This document shows, one piece after another, positions 49,901-61,067 of a DNA stretch of 64,000 bases (position 1 is its first letter; every line of letters begins with the position of its first letter). The stretch is from Erigeron canadensis. Taxonomy: Eukaryota > Streptophyta > Magnoliopsida > Asterales > Asteraceae. The notes beneath the pieces are model-generated. The model saw only the letters and a list, made by a program, of their open reading frames with translations. It searched no databases and had not been told where the DNA came from. The stretch spans positions 28,467,516-28,531,515 of the forward strand of contig NC_057766.1 of assembly GCF_010389155.1 (NCBI RefSeq). The letters run 5' to 3'. Both the position numbers and the translations under genes were made by a program.

Positions 49901-52402
49901 CTGAACTTGAACAACAAAAATCTTCACCCAGTGAAACTCTACTAAAAGAAGTACAAGATCTCCAAACACGATATAAAAAGTTGAAGGTGCTATTTGTCAC
50001 AGTTTCTATACCGAGTCTACTATCAAGTTATACTATTGCTAAATTCTTTTAATATAAAAATTATAGGAAGAACATGATTCATTTCGTGATCTTGCTGATA
50101 AGTTAATTGAAGAGAAGGACGCGGAGATTGCAAGGCTTGCAGACAACAATAAAAATCTTCTTCATTCATTGTCATTAAAGCCATTGGTATCTCTCCTGCC
50201 CTTTCATTCTGTTCTTTCTTCTTGCCCTAACTTCATCTTCATCATCAATTCCAGGCAAATAACAATGAAAATGGCCATGATATGGGTACATCAAATTCAA
50301 ACACCTCAGTTGCAGAACAGCAGATATTGGTATGTACAATTTTGCTTTGTATGGTAGGTTTTAGACTTTAGAGACATTCTGTTTTTTATTTTCTTTTCTG
50401 TTTTTTTTTTCTTTTGTTTAAATTTTCTTTGAAAATGTTTTTTTTCTCATCTCTGGGTGTCAATCAAATCTATTGAGTTGTTATGGTTACGTATATTGCA
50501 TATGTGACTACCGACAAGGCGATAAGCATACAAAATCATTTGGAATGCAGATTTTGGCAAGGCAACAAGCTCAAAGGGAGGAAGAGCTAGCTCAGTCACA
50601 ACGACATATTCTTGCACTTCAAGTTAGTTTTATTGGCCTTATACTTGAGTTTCCTCCTTAAATTTAAAAATGGATAAATGGGTAGGAACCCTCTGGTACC
50701 ATCTTTCTTAAGTTTTTATTGTAGTTTTATATGTACTTTTTTCCAGGAAGAACTTGAAGAGCTTGAACGTGAAAATCGTCTTCACAGCCAGCAGGTATAA
50801 ATTTTTCATTATGAAAATCTTTGCTAATGGAGACGATATCTTGAGGTGAAGATGTATTTTTAATTACGTGACATTGAGACATTTCCCATTAGAGGTGGCA
50901 AGTTGGCCGGGTTAAAATAGGTTCAGGTTGAAACGTACTAGATCTTTTAATATAAAGGATAGATAGTTTTATCATGTCTGCATAAAAAATAGACTTTGGT
51001 TGAGTTTAACCCATTTGACTATTCCCTTTTTGTACAAAAGCTTTAATTTGACCTGTTTGAGGCATAAGACAACCCAAATTTACCAATTCTTAAGTTAATG
51101 GATTAAATTTACTACCTATAGCTCAGATGATCATACAGAATATGGTATGGACTACATTCTAATCCACTATTATTTTTCTTATAACAACCCACAGCAAGCT
51201 ATGCTGAAAGACGAGCTCCGAAGTATGGAAAGATCAAAAAAGAGGGAAGGAGTAGATATGACGTATCTTAAAAATGTCATAGTAAAGCTTCTTGAGACAG
51301 GTATCTTACTAGGTGCTCAATTGTGGAACCTCGGTGAAAGCTAAATTTATGTTACAATTACAGGTTTCTATAAATTTACCTGTGCACTGTTAATAATGTA
51401 TCATGCTGAACCTTTTTGTGAATAGGTGAAGTGGGGGCTCTACTCCCTGTTATCGCTATGCTCCTTCAGTTTAGCCCTGATGAGGTGAGCAAAATATTTA
51501 CTCAAAGTTCACTTGGAAAATTGTTAACTTGCCAAATTTAATTTGTTAATTTAACATTGTTCAAGCTGGTTTTTATTGTCATGCTGAGGAAATAAGGAGA
51601 TTTGATTGTGGGTCCTATTTGCTTTATGAAATCATCCACACCTTATAGAATGGACAATGTGAATGGAAAATGTGCATGTCAAAAGGGATGTGTAATACTC
51701 TAGTCAAAACTTGCTCGGTTTGTAACTGGTTGGGCCGAGATGGCCCATCAATACTTTTGGTTCATTTTACAAAAAGCTCAACTATTCAATTAACACGGAG
51801 TACTTAATTATCTTTTTTTAAAGTTCAACCCATTCAATGTATTTCAGTTCTATTATATTTCTTAATTTTTTACTTCTTAGATCTGTTGACGATACAGAAA
51901 ATAAATCAAATTAGCCCATTTGCAAAAAAGGGTCAAAGTCGCCAATGTTCAGCAAGTTTTATTCTATTTTCATCTCTCATTTTGCGGGCCCACATCATAT
52001 CTCAAGATATGTTTCCTTTTTTTCATAAACAATATGAATCTTGAGATGTCATCGCTACCCACATCATATCTTCGTTTCTCATTAGCACATGCATTTGGCG
52101 TATCCAGTAGCGATCCAGATGCCTATTTGGCTATAGATCTCAGGCCATTGTTGGCAAAGGGCGTACAAAGTTTCCTTGAACCACTTTGAGTCCTTCGCAA
52201 ATTTAATACCTTACACAGAGTAAAGAAACACTCAACCTCTCCAGAGCAGCTACGCTCCAGATCTAATTAGTTTCATTTCATACTAATGCAGTTACAAAAG
52301 TGTCAAAACGCTTATCGGACTTTCACAGAAGCTCCACCAAGCCCAGGAGGTGAATCACCAGGACCTGGACTCTCGCTTCTTTCACGCTTCTCCTTCTCAT
52401 AG
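45752..52402 (+). CDS. Golgin with GRAB domain (golgin candidate 3/4 type)
   Basis: Long coiled-coil tether of Golgi membranes. Twenty exons (45752-46220, 46355-46470, 46806-46975, 47288-47381, 47597-47683, 47772-47852, 48272-48397, 48503-48611, 48695-48774, 48855-48983, 49078-49178, 49668-49801, 49880-49986, 50067-50186, 50255-50329, 50551-50622, 50747-50794, 51195-51300, 51426-51484, 52292-52402) give 2394 nt, 797 aa. The acidic N-terminus MSEEGGDVDGRSENHVVDD leads into almost continuous heptad-like coiled coil (residues about 50-650). The C-terminus carries the GRIP-related Arf-binding (GRAB) motif KREGVDMTYLKNVIVKLLET, GEVGALLPVIAMLLQFSPDE, and ends LSLLSRFSFS, as in Arabidopsis GC3/GC4. 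By family knowledge this end recruits the protein to cis-Golgi through Arf-type GTPases. The last intron (807 bp) holds foreign-looking sequence. Start chosen as the first ATG of the conserved acidic N-terminus. Confidence 0.93.
49310..49480 (+). repeat. Intronic AGAGGTGGCA repeat
   Basis: Begins TAGAGGTGGCATATGGGCAG with the following TCAAATTGGTTGAAATT and GGTTGGGTTGACC words of the family. In intron 11 of the golgin gene. Ends approximate. Confidence 0.45.
50888..51090 (+). repeat. Intronic AGAGGTGGCA repeat
   Basis: Starts TTAGAGGTGGCAAGTTGGCC and ends with TTTGACCTGTTTGAGG / ACCCAAATTTACC words, the same family as the repeat ending at 10010 and the ones near 49312 and 54407. Lies in intron 17 of the golgin gene. 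Ends approximate. Confidence 0.5.
51985..52250 (+). other. Unrecognised open segment in the last golgin intron
   Basis: A frame from about 52037 to 52189 encodes LEMSSLPTSYLRFSLAHAFG and then VSSSDPDAYLAIDLRPLLAK, ending in a stop. It reads like a protein fragment, unlike the AT-rich introns around it, but I recognise no family. The word CCACATCATATCT occurs twice nearby (51989 and 52059). Possibly a captured exon or an old insertion. Confidence 0.35.
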
Positions 52403-53824
52403 GGAGTCTGTGAGGGTGGAATTACATAGCTGGAAAATATGACATCACCTATGATTCTTGTATTCTTTTTTTGTAACAGTGGACCTATAAATTAGAATGA
52501 ACAAAGAGGTAGTTATATACGAACACATCAAAAGATGAACAGGAAGTGTGATAGCAACCTTAAATTTTTGTACCATGTATCCATTAACCGCACTTGTGTA
52601 TAAAAGTGTGAAGCATTTACCCTTTCTTTTCTTTCTTTGTTTTGCTGAATTGATCATATGATGCTCTACTCGTTTATTATCATTTTGGTAAGTTGTCTTC
52701 TGAATTTTGACCTCTAGGGGATTCTCAGTTTTCTTGGACCAATTTTTTCTTCAATTATTCATTCATGCATTATTGGAGATGCTCTTAGTTGAGACTTGAG
52801 ATAATTAATATTGAACACAAATTAATAGAAATAGAATATCCTAATCGGAACGGTATAAGAAATTATCTCTAGTCATCAGTGGATATCTGTTTAACAGATG
52901 ACGATCAGCATTGCCACAAAATCACTCTCAGATATGCAAAATTGTGTTGCATGAAGTTGCTCCATTTTTTGGCTGTTGAGTACCACTGCTGCTGGGCTAT
53001 ACAATGCTCCGTATTTTTGTTGATGAAGAGTGTGTTATGTAATATCTGATTTTATGACAGTTCTCATCTCTAAAGATTCATAACATCAAGAACTGTAAAC
53101 CATGAAGCCCCTCTTGACCTGCGAAGCTTAAGCTCCAACTAAATTCAACAGGTCAACAAATCATTGATTTACTCTCAAGATCATATCAAGGAACGTCCAA
53201 TCTCAGTTCAAGCTCAATTCAAGAGCTCGTATAGATCTAAAATTACCAGAAAATAAGCTCAAAGTACAATCTATTATTTAAAATAGAAATTTCTGTTCAA
53301 GCTGGGCCTAGAAATTTTTAGCATGGGCATAGGGCTCTTAATACTTGATATGAAATCAAAGTGACATTTTACAAAACCAAACACAACTCGTATGAATTCA
53401 AACTCCCTACCTATAAATCTTAACTGAATGAAAGCTTGAACCACTTGGTCAAAAGTAGACATATTTTGGAGCCTCATTTGATTTTCTGGGTACATATTAT
53501 CAAAAATAAGAAGCCAAGCAAGAAGTACAATCCTGATCTTCAACTACATCTGAAGTTTGATTGCAAAATCATTTGTAGCAATAATTAAACCATACATATT
53601 CACATTAATCTCATCTTTAATTAGCCATATGTTATCTGACTTCCTGTGTGTTACCAAGTCTGACCTTTTACATTAGGAGGATTCGGCAATGTATTCAGTA
53701 ACATAGTAAAACAATTTCCTTTATTTCAAAAAAACGCTACAACTTTGAGAGTAAATGGTTATCTAAAGTACTCTCTCATGGATCTTCCTTTGCAACCCAA
53801 GGCCACATGCATAAAGAAGAATGA
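52403..53824. other. Intergenic between convergent genes
   Basis: Holds the 3' ends of the golgin (+) and serine acetyltransferase (-) genes. A TTGGAGATGCTCTTA word at about 52774 looks like the end of a decayed MITE. No gene seen. Confidence 0.45.
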
Positions 53825-53885
53825 TTATATAGAGTACTCGCCGTTGGATCTTCCTTCGTGACATATGGCCACATGTTCAAAAAAG
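53765..53885 (-). repeat. Tandem duplication of serine acetyltransferase terminal exon end
   Basis: The end of the last coding exon (about 53827-53880) is repeated just downstream at 53770-53815: GTACTC.C..TGGATCTTCCTT and GGCCACATG words recur in the same order. The duplicate lies after the stop codon, so it is in the 3' UTR. Confidence 0.65.
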
Positions 53886-56800
53886 TCTTTGCTTGCATCT
53901 GCCATAAAAACATCACAAAGTATTAGCGATGTGATTAAAGTAAATTGTCAAATAAATATTTTATCAAGACCTTGACAAAGTACGATTGCCAAATATATCG
54001 ATCTTGAATATTAAAATGTCACATTGACATACCATGTTTCATTGTTAGAGATGGAACTTGCTCTTCTACATAACCAATCACCTTGGCTGGTATTCCTGCA
54101 ACCATGCTTTATGGAAGAAAAAAAAAAAGAAAATAGTATTAGACTACATCGGTTTAGTAGTCAACATAAGATGAATTCCAATCACAAAGCTGTCTCACCT
54201 ATGTTGAGGAACATCTTTAAGAACAAGAGAACCTGAAGCTATCATTGCACCTTCACCAATTTTGATATGTCCAAGTACAGTCACACTGGCTCCAATTAGT
54301 GCACCTTGACCGACTTTTGGATGTCGATCCCCTGTTTCTTTCCCGCTACCTCCCAAGGTTACACCCTGTTGAAAACAATAGATAAAACCTTTATATTACT
54401 GGAAGTGGCAAGAAGGGAAAGTTGGTAAATTGGTATAAGCCAGTTGGTGATGAAACGAGTCAAAAGTTATATCGGTCAAACGGGCTGAAATGGGTTGGAT
54501 TTACCTGAAACCACCCTTATTTATTTATTTTATTAATATTAAATGCATTAATTATGAGTACAAAACAAAACTAATCTTCATCTATGAGTAAGAAAGGATT
54601 TAACTGGTTGTATGCATTAGAAAAAGATTACAGGAGACTTTTAACCTGTTCAACACGATTGATCCCTTCCATTTTAGCTAAATGTTTTAAGTAGATAAAC
54701 TTGACTCTTTTAATATAATCACGGCCTGAGGGAACTTATATACTCAAAATTGATACCCTAGATGTTTACTATACACTATGCCATGAAAGAGTTGTAGACT
54801 TGTGGTTGCATCCTAGATAGTTGGAAACTTGGTACTCAATATATCTCTACTCATTTACAAAGCATTTGAACCTTCTCTTAAATTATGAATTCTTAAGAAC
54901 AGTATTATGATTTTTGGGGGGTTTAGGAAGGGAATATATGATTTTCCCTAATTTTTTAAATTCGATTTAAATTGAATGTTTATTTTTTGATAAATCATTT
55001 ACTGGCAAGCCAGGCGCATCACACGGAATACGATTCTAGTTTTTATTATACCTATGAATATAAATTAAACCTTCAGTTCTATACACAAGCTCTAAAAGTT
55101 AACATCAAGTTTAGCATAGCTGCAACCTGCAGGGAGTGTATGCATATACCTGAACTAATTAGATATAATAAACTGACTTACCTGCATTAGTGAAACTCTA
55201 TCTCCAATAACAGCAGTTTCGCCAATAACCAATCCCGTCCCATGATCCAATAATATCCCCTCTCCAATTTTGGCAGCTGTGTAGCCACAACAGATACATC
55301 AGTTAGTAAGATTTAGCTTCATACAGACAAAAAGAAGCATTTACAATCCTTCCAGTCAAACAGGTATTTCTACACATTCATATTTGCCCACTCATCCTTG
55401 TTTTTAGTCAGGCAGCTTTCCAAAGTCTAAACTTTCTCTACACTATACTATGAAAAAAAAGAAGAAAGAACTAGAAAAAAGTAATTGCAATGGAAATGCA
55501 GTTTAAACAATACCTGGATGTATGTCGACTCCAAATACCTAGAACAAAGTAAATGTTTGTGAGCAACTTAAATGAATAAACACAAACATACCATAAATAA
55601 GTGAAATCAAAAAGCAAAATGCTTTACCTCACTAACTCGACTTTGTAGTGCAAGAGCCAACACCTTGCGTCCTTGATTCCACAATGCATGCGCTACTCGA
55701 TGTGTTTGTAAAGAATGGTAACCCTACAAAAGTACCTTGGGCTCAATGAATGCCGGTTACCTTAACACTACAAAAAGTGAACGAATTCTAATATAAAGAC
55801 AAAGAAAAAACAAAAATGGTTTTGTAACTTCATAAAAGTAAATTGAATGATACACGGTTGCTAATGAAATACATAAAGATGTCGTCTACTGATTGAAATA
55901 CCTTTAGGTATAAAAGAGCAGAGCAATAAGACATACATGAAGGATCTCTTTCTTTAAATGCCTGTGAAAGTCAGTTGAGAAGTAAAATCAGCTCTGTGAT
56001 ACTTTAACCAGCAACAAAATGATACAAAAGACGCTAAAATTCTAAATACGTGTCAACAAACATCACCTGTAGATCCAAGCGAATAGCCCGCTTGATGCCT
56101 CGATTTTGAACCAATACATCACAGAATATATCCATTAATTGAGTTTCCAATAAAGTATTATTTTGTAGCCGGTTGGCAATAATAAATCCCAAGGCTCGCT
56201 CTAAACAATCATGTGATAGTATACTGGCATATAAGAAGCTGCTTAAGATTGGCTCGTTCTCTGCCTGAAATTTTACATCAAAGAACCAACCTTATATATA
56301 CAAGTAATTCTTATATTAACATATATCATATTGAAAACTGATCTCAAAACTGCATCCAACTAAAAAATACATAGCAAATGAGTCTCCTTTACAAAGTCAT
56401 TTCATATAAATTCACATCATTTGGATGGAATGATATTAAACAATATCCACCCACCATACTTGATGGCAATTAACTATAACTCATAAACACTACTTTAACC
56501 TTACAAGTACTTATTTATAACGAAGGCATCTTTAAGAGAGAAGACGAAAGTCTTTCTAGAAGCAATATCTCTCTACCTTCGGGTAAAGGTATGATTGTTT
56601 ACATCTCACCTCTCCTATACCCTGCCCTACGGGATTGGGTATTATTGTTGTTATTGTTTGTGAAAAAAGAAGATTTCTTCCCTCCGTTATAAAATTGAAC
56701 ATTATGAGTGGGTAAAGAATCAATCTTGTTAACTGGAGTTTAATCATTAGTATTAATATTCTGATAATTATGTCATTGAACACTTTAATGCATACTGCAA

Positions 56801-57665
56801 AGTGGGACTTTTTATGGGCCAAGGTAGCACCATAGTAGTATCAAACTATTACACTAATTCAAGAAGTTGACTTTCACCAAACTCCCTTTTAAGCAAATCT
56901 TTGAACACCAATTAGTACATGTATCAAATCCACTAATTTCAACAATAAAAAAAGTACACTTTTTTTGTATCCCTTTTGGAATAAAACCACCATCATATCA
57001 TTCTTAATCACATTACATAAATCAATAAAACAGTTAATCAAAAAGAGACCCTTATCAAGCTACCAGCTTTTAGCTAAGATATACACGGCCTAACCAGTAT
57101 TTTTGTGGCCGTGTCCTAACGTTTATCCGGACCACCTTATTACCCTGTGAGGTTCAAACCCAGCTAAACTTACCTCAATAAAAAAGTGTACCTTTTTTTA
57201 CCTAGTGAGATATACGCAGCCTAACCGGTACATACATGGCGGTTTCCTCTACATAGTGAGATTCGAACCTAGGTGAACTACTTATTTCAATTAAAAAAAA
57301 AAATAAAAATCAAAACTTTTTAAGAAATAGTAAAAAAATTATATATTGGAAATTACCTCAGACTTAGCTTCTAACCTAACAGCATCCCAAATGGAATCAC
57401 CAACAACAGAACCCGAATTACCAACCGGGTCGGATCTTGGAGACAACCCACCTCTTGCATAAACAGGAAAGATTCTTTCAACCTTATGTCTCATAACCAT
57501 AATAGAATTAGAATTATAATTTGATGTTGATGCAAATGGGTTAGGATTTGAATCCGAATACGATTCGGGTCGGACCCTTTCTTTATCATCATTATTAACA
57601 TCAAGTTCTTCAAGAATTGTATGTATTGTATGCATTTCGGGCTTAGAACCCAAACAAGTTGCCAT
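53825..57665 (-). CDS. Serine O-acetyltransferase (SERAT3-like)
   Basis: Transfers acetyl from acetyl-CoA to L-serine, giving O-acetylserine for cysteine synthesis. Nine exons (57357-57665, 56067-56264, 55902-55961, 55628-55723, 55514-55538, 55182-55276, 54199-54365, 54033-54106, 53825-53898) sum to 1098 nt, 365 aa. The start MATCLGSKPEMHTI opens a long serine/asparagine-rich N-terminus, followed by the SAT N-terminal helical domain (DSIWDAVRLEAKSE, EPILSSFLYASILSHDCLE). Next is the left-handed beta-helix: VFGVDIHPAAKIGEGILLDH, GTGLVIGETAVIGDRVSLMQ, GVTLGGSGKETGDRHPKVG, with the catalytic Asp of VDIHP and His of DHGTG kept. SGKETGDRHPK and the extended C-terminus suggest the SERAT3 (low-activity, cytosolic) branch; the lack of a clear transit peptide agrees. 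Intron 1 (1.1 kb) contains SINE fragments. Confidence 0.92.
56560..56665 (+). mobile_element. Au-type SINE 3' fragment
   Basis: TCTCTACCTTCGGGTAAAGG, a CTCCTATACCCTGCCCTACG block and a TTGTTGTTATTG tail match the 3' half of Au-like plant SINEs in order. It lies in intron 1 of the serine acetyltransferase gene, antisense to it. The promoter half is missing. Confidence 0.65.
57065..57290 (-). mobile_element. SINE-like tandem pair
   Basis: Two similar units of about 115 bp (each with GATATAC.C.GCCTAACC and a B-box read on the minus strand, GGTTTGAACCTCAC and GGTTCGAATCTCAC) lie head-to-tail. The second box is a perfect Pol III B-box. They look like tandem or dimeric SINE copies in intron 1 of the serine acetyltransferase gene. 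Confidence 0.55.
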
Positions 57666-58467
57666 TAATATGCAAAAAGTTTAAAACTTTAGGGTTTGAA
57701 TTGAAAAAAAGATTGGTGGGTGTTTCTTGTTTTTGGTTGATGAGAGTTGTGTGGGTGTTTGTGTAGTGAAACATGAATCATATCACCATTGAAATGAAGA
57801 CATGTTATCATTATGTGTGTATATATATATATATATATACACAAAAGCTACCTCTTTTATATCATTATCGTGTATGGCTTTTAGCGGTTTATTTGAAGGG
57901 ACACCCTTGCTTTAAATATGCTATGAAAATTTTTTGCTTCAGACATCATGTAGCTACTAAAGTTATGTGATTTTTTTATTTTTTTTTATTTTTTTATTTT
58001 TTGTTTTGTTTTAGAATGATTAATTAACCCAAATTATATGGCTAAAAATAAATGTCTAAAAATCAACTTAAAATTTTAAGAATTTGACATGTGGGTTTCA
58101 CAAATTCTCTTTCCTAATCTTGCCTCATTATTTTTTTCACGTGTCATCATACTATAATTAGGTTGATTTTTAGGCATATAAATTAGGTTAATTTATCATA
58201 ATTTTTTTTGTTTAACAAAATTTGGATCATTTACAGGTAATAGATTCGTCTGATTATAAAGAAATTTTATCATAAGTGAAAAAAATATTTATGTTTTATG
58301 TGAAATCTAAATTAATAATTCTTCTATTATTAAAGTCAGAAAATATTTTATCTCAACCACTCAAATGGAAGTTTATTGAAATGTAGTATTTATGTTAAGT
58401 TTTTATCTTTTTGATGATTGGGATTATGTTTTTTTAATCAAGCATACTTTCTAATTTTCTATAATTA
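57666..58467. other. 5' flank of serine acetyltransferase gene
   Basis: Contains its 5' UTR/promoter, a (TA)n run at about 57817-57840 and AT-rich filler. No gene seen. Confidence 0.4.
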
Positions 58468-58670
58468 CTAGCTTAGTAGCCCGTGTATTACGCGGGTAGA
58501 TAAAGAAAAATGTATATAAAGTTTAAAAGAAAACATATAACCTATTTACATATAACAAACTAAAATATTTAAAAGTGAAGACATTTAATGGTAGAATAGA
58601 GAAAATCAAAATTTAATTAGATATGATGTCATAAATTAATTAGATAAAATATAAATAATTAATAAGAAAA
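58468..58670 (-). mobile_element. Helitron 3' terminus, minus strand
   Basis: Read on the minus strand: CCCGCGTAATACACGGG (hairpin), CTACTAAG, then CTAG followed by T. This is a Helitron 3' end whose body extends to the right, towards the ATP-synthase fragment. The other end was not found. Confidence 0.55.
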
Positions 58671-58903
58671 TGTGCTGAACTAACGACTCTATTAGAAAGT
58701 AGAAATAACAACTTTTACACGAATTTTCAAGTGGATGAGATTGATCGAGTGGTCTCAATTGGAGATGGGATTGCACGTGTTTATGGGTTGAACGAGATTC
58801 AAGTTGGGGAAATGGTTGAGTTTGCAAGCGGTGTGAAAGGAATAGCCTTGAATCTTGAGAATGAGAATGTAGGGATTGTTGTCTTTGGTAGTGATGCCAA
58901 GTA
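58671..58903 (+). pseudogene. atp1: Fragment of mitochondrial ATP synthase alpha subunit (atp1)
   Basis: An open segment of about 77 codons reads AELTTLLESRNNNFYTNFQV, DEIDRVVSIGDGIARVYGLN, EIQVGEMVEFASGVKGIALN, LENENVGIVVFGSDA. This is the N-terminal beta-barrel region of plant mitochondrial F1-ATPase alpha, from about codon 8 to 84, and then it breaks off. No start codon, downstream exons or upstream gene are present, so it is a nuclear copy of mitochondrial sequence (or of a transferred gene), not a functional gene. The frame is still intact. Confidence 0.9.
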
Positions 58904-61067
58904 ATATTTTTTTAAAAATATATGTGTCATCACATTCTTGCTTTATTTATATAAAAGATGTCGTACAATAAGTATTATTAAGTACCCAACCTACATGTAC
59001 AAAGCCCATAGCCCACTTTACTTCACGTCCCTAAAAAGACTCATCTACCCGAAGACTCACTAATGGTAAAACTTGGTCGCTCTTGAAATCACGATACCAA
59101 AATAACAAATGATGTTGATGACAATACTTGACCTAAATCATGTGTGCAACTGACCAACTCCTCAACTTCGTCAACCAAATGCCTTTGGCTATTAATGTCG
59201 ATGTTAGCGTTATCAAGATTGAATCTTGTCATAAACACACCACGAGAGAGGTATTATTTAGCCATTTTATTCTTACCAGTAGATAAAGAAAATGTTTTTT
59301 AAAAAGATCACTAACCAAGACTAAATAAATATATTTTAGTTTCTTCTAAACAAGTTACGGTTAATAGTAGGATAAGTTTTATCTATACTCCCTTATAAAG
59401 AGTATTGAATTTCTTAAATTCAGCATATTTTTTCTTCCCAAAATACCCCTGTTTAAACATAAAACCCTTATATACCCTCATTTCCCCCATTCTCTCTAAT
59501 CATTACACACTCTCTTCGACTTTCTATTACCGTCCGCCGCTGCCCTCCTTCTTCACCGCCGCAACGCGCGGGCACTATGCTCGTATTATTAACCCATATA
59601 AAATGCTTAACAAATAGATCAAATTTGAGTTAAGTGACTTGCTAAAATCATGACAAAACGAAAAACAAAAGCTTCATTTTTAACTACCATTAGATTATAA
59701 CTCATATCCATATTAGCCTACTAATTTATCTAGATGGATTTGTTAACCTACGTTGTTTATGAATATTTGTCCATCCGAGTCATCCCGGACTTCAAAAAAG
59801 CAGAGGTGACTAGGTGAGGTTCGGAGAGTGGGACATATCTATATGGATTAAACGTATAGAAGTTAGGTTTATCATTTATGTTCGTTTGGATTTAAACAAC
59901 TATATAAACGAATAAAACGAGTCGTATTCAGATGGTGTGATGCTAACTCGCAAACCCAAACTTGTCACAATTTCCAACTCTACTAATTTTCATTTTCTCA
60001 CAAGCATCTATGCTTACGCTTCGTGATAAATTTGAACACGCACAGATATGATATAACATGACATGAACAATCATGCCTTTCATTTCTTATCGTTATCATG
60101 ATAGATTTTGGGTGCTTCATGGGTCCATTTTTTATATATAGATTAATTGTCGATTTGTTACATGTTCAACCTTTGACTTATTTTGTATATTTTCTGTAGG
60201 TCATAAAATGTGGGCCAAATTGATAGGTTTGGTTTTTAAGGGTTTAAAAAGGAATACAAAAGATATAAGGATAATAGGCATTAACATATGCGTACAAGAT
60301 ATGGCTATAAGTTTGGTTTTGAGGGTCTCAAAACAAAATTTAGATTATGACCATTACCAATAACATATAGCTAACTCGAATTTATAAGTTTAAAACTTTA
60401 CAATTGTGGTTTCTAAATTTTATGATACAAAGGTACTAGTTCTCATTTAGATCACATGAGAATGAGTCCAGAAACATTGTTTTGAATCGATTTATATAGT
60501 CCGTGGTTTTTGTCAAAAATACTATAATTTTAAAGTTAGTACTTACTACTTAGTCTAAGTTAGTTGATGTATAATGATTTCATTAAGGTAAGGTTTTGGG
60601 TTTGTTAACTTTGCTGAATGAATTAACTTATTTAAATTTCGGATTATCTATGATATTTTTTTTATTTAGTAAAGCATGAATAAATGACTAATACTTACAA
60701 ATTTTGTACTAAACCGAGTTCGAATCCTGACATCCTGCCAATAGTTCAAAAGGTTTTCAAAGGATATAACGTTGTTAATTACATCTTGAGATTGAAAACT
60801 TTTTTATTTTTTTATTTTTTATAAAACCATTAAATTATTCGATATCACAAGGTACAATATTGAATAGGTAAACCTATTACTCGTATTTTATTTAAAAAAG
60901 GAAATTCTAAAATGCCAAAGAACAAATAGAATCTCATTCTCTCTTTTAAGAAAAACAACAATTATAATCTGATAATCATAAAAATTCCTTAAAACGCAAA
61001 TTTAATTCTTATTCATTAGCACAAATCCCCACAAACCTATACATACATGATACATATACACACAAAA
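58904..61067. other. Intergenic upstream of isocitrate dehydrogenase gene
   Basis: Apart from the short Helitron at 59382-59583, this is AT-rich filler. The last few hundred bases are the promoter/5' UTR of the plus-strand gene. No other gene seen. Confidence 0.45.
59382..59583 (+). mobile_element. Short Helitron ending CTCG|T
   Basis: Starts A|TCTATACTCCCTTATAAAG and ends CCGCAACGCGCGGGCACTATG then CTCG before T. Only 202 bp. It shares the CTCG variant of the 3' end with the element ending at 38072. Confidence 0.7.

Noticed and set aside
57200..57260. tRNA gene suggested by a perfect B-box
   Set aside because: No acceptor stem or cloverleaf could be drawn; the box belongs to a SINE-like repeat.
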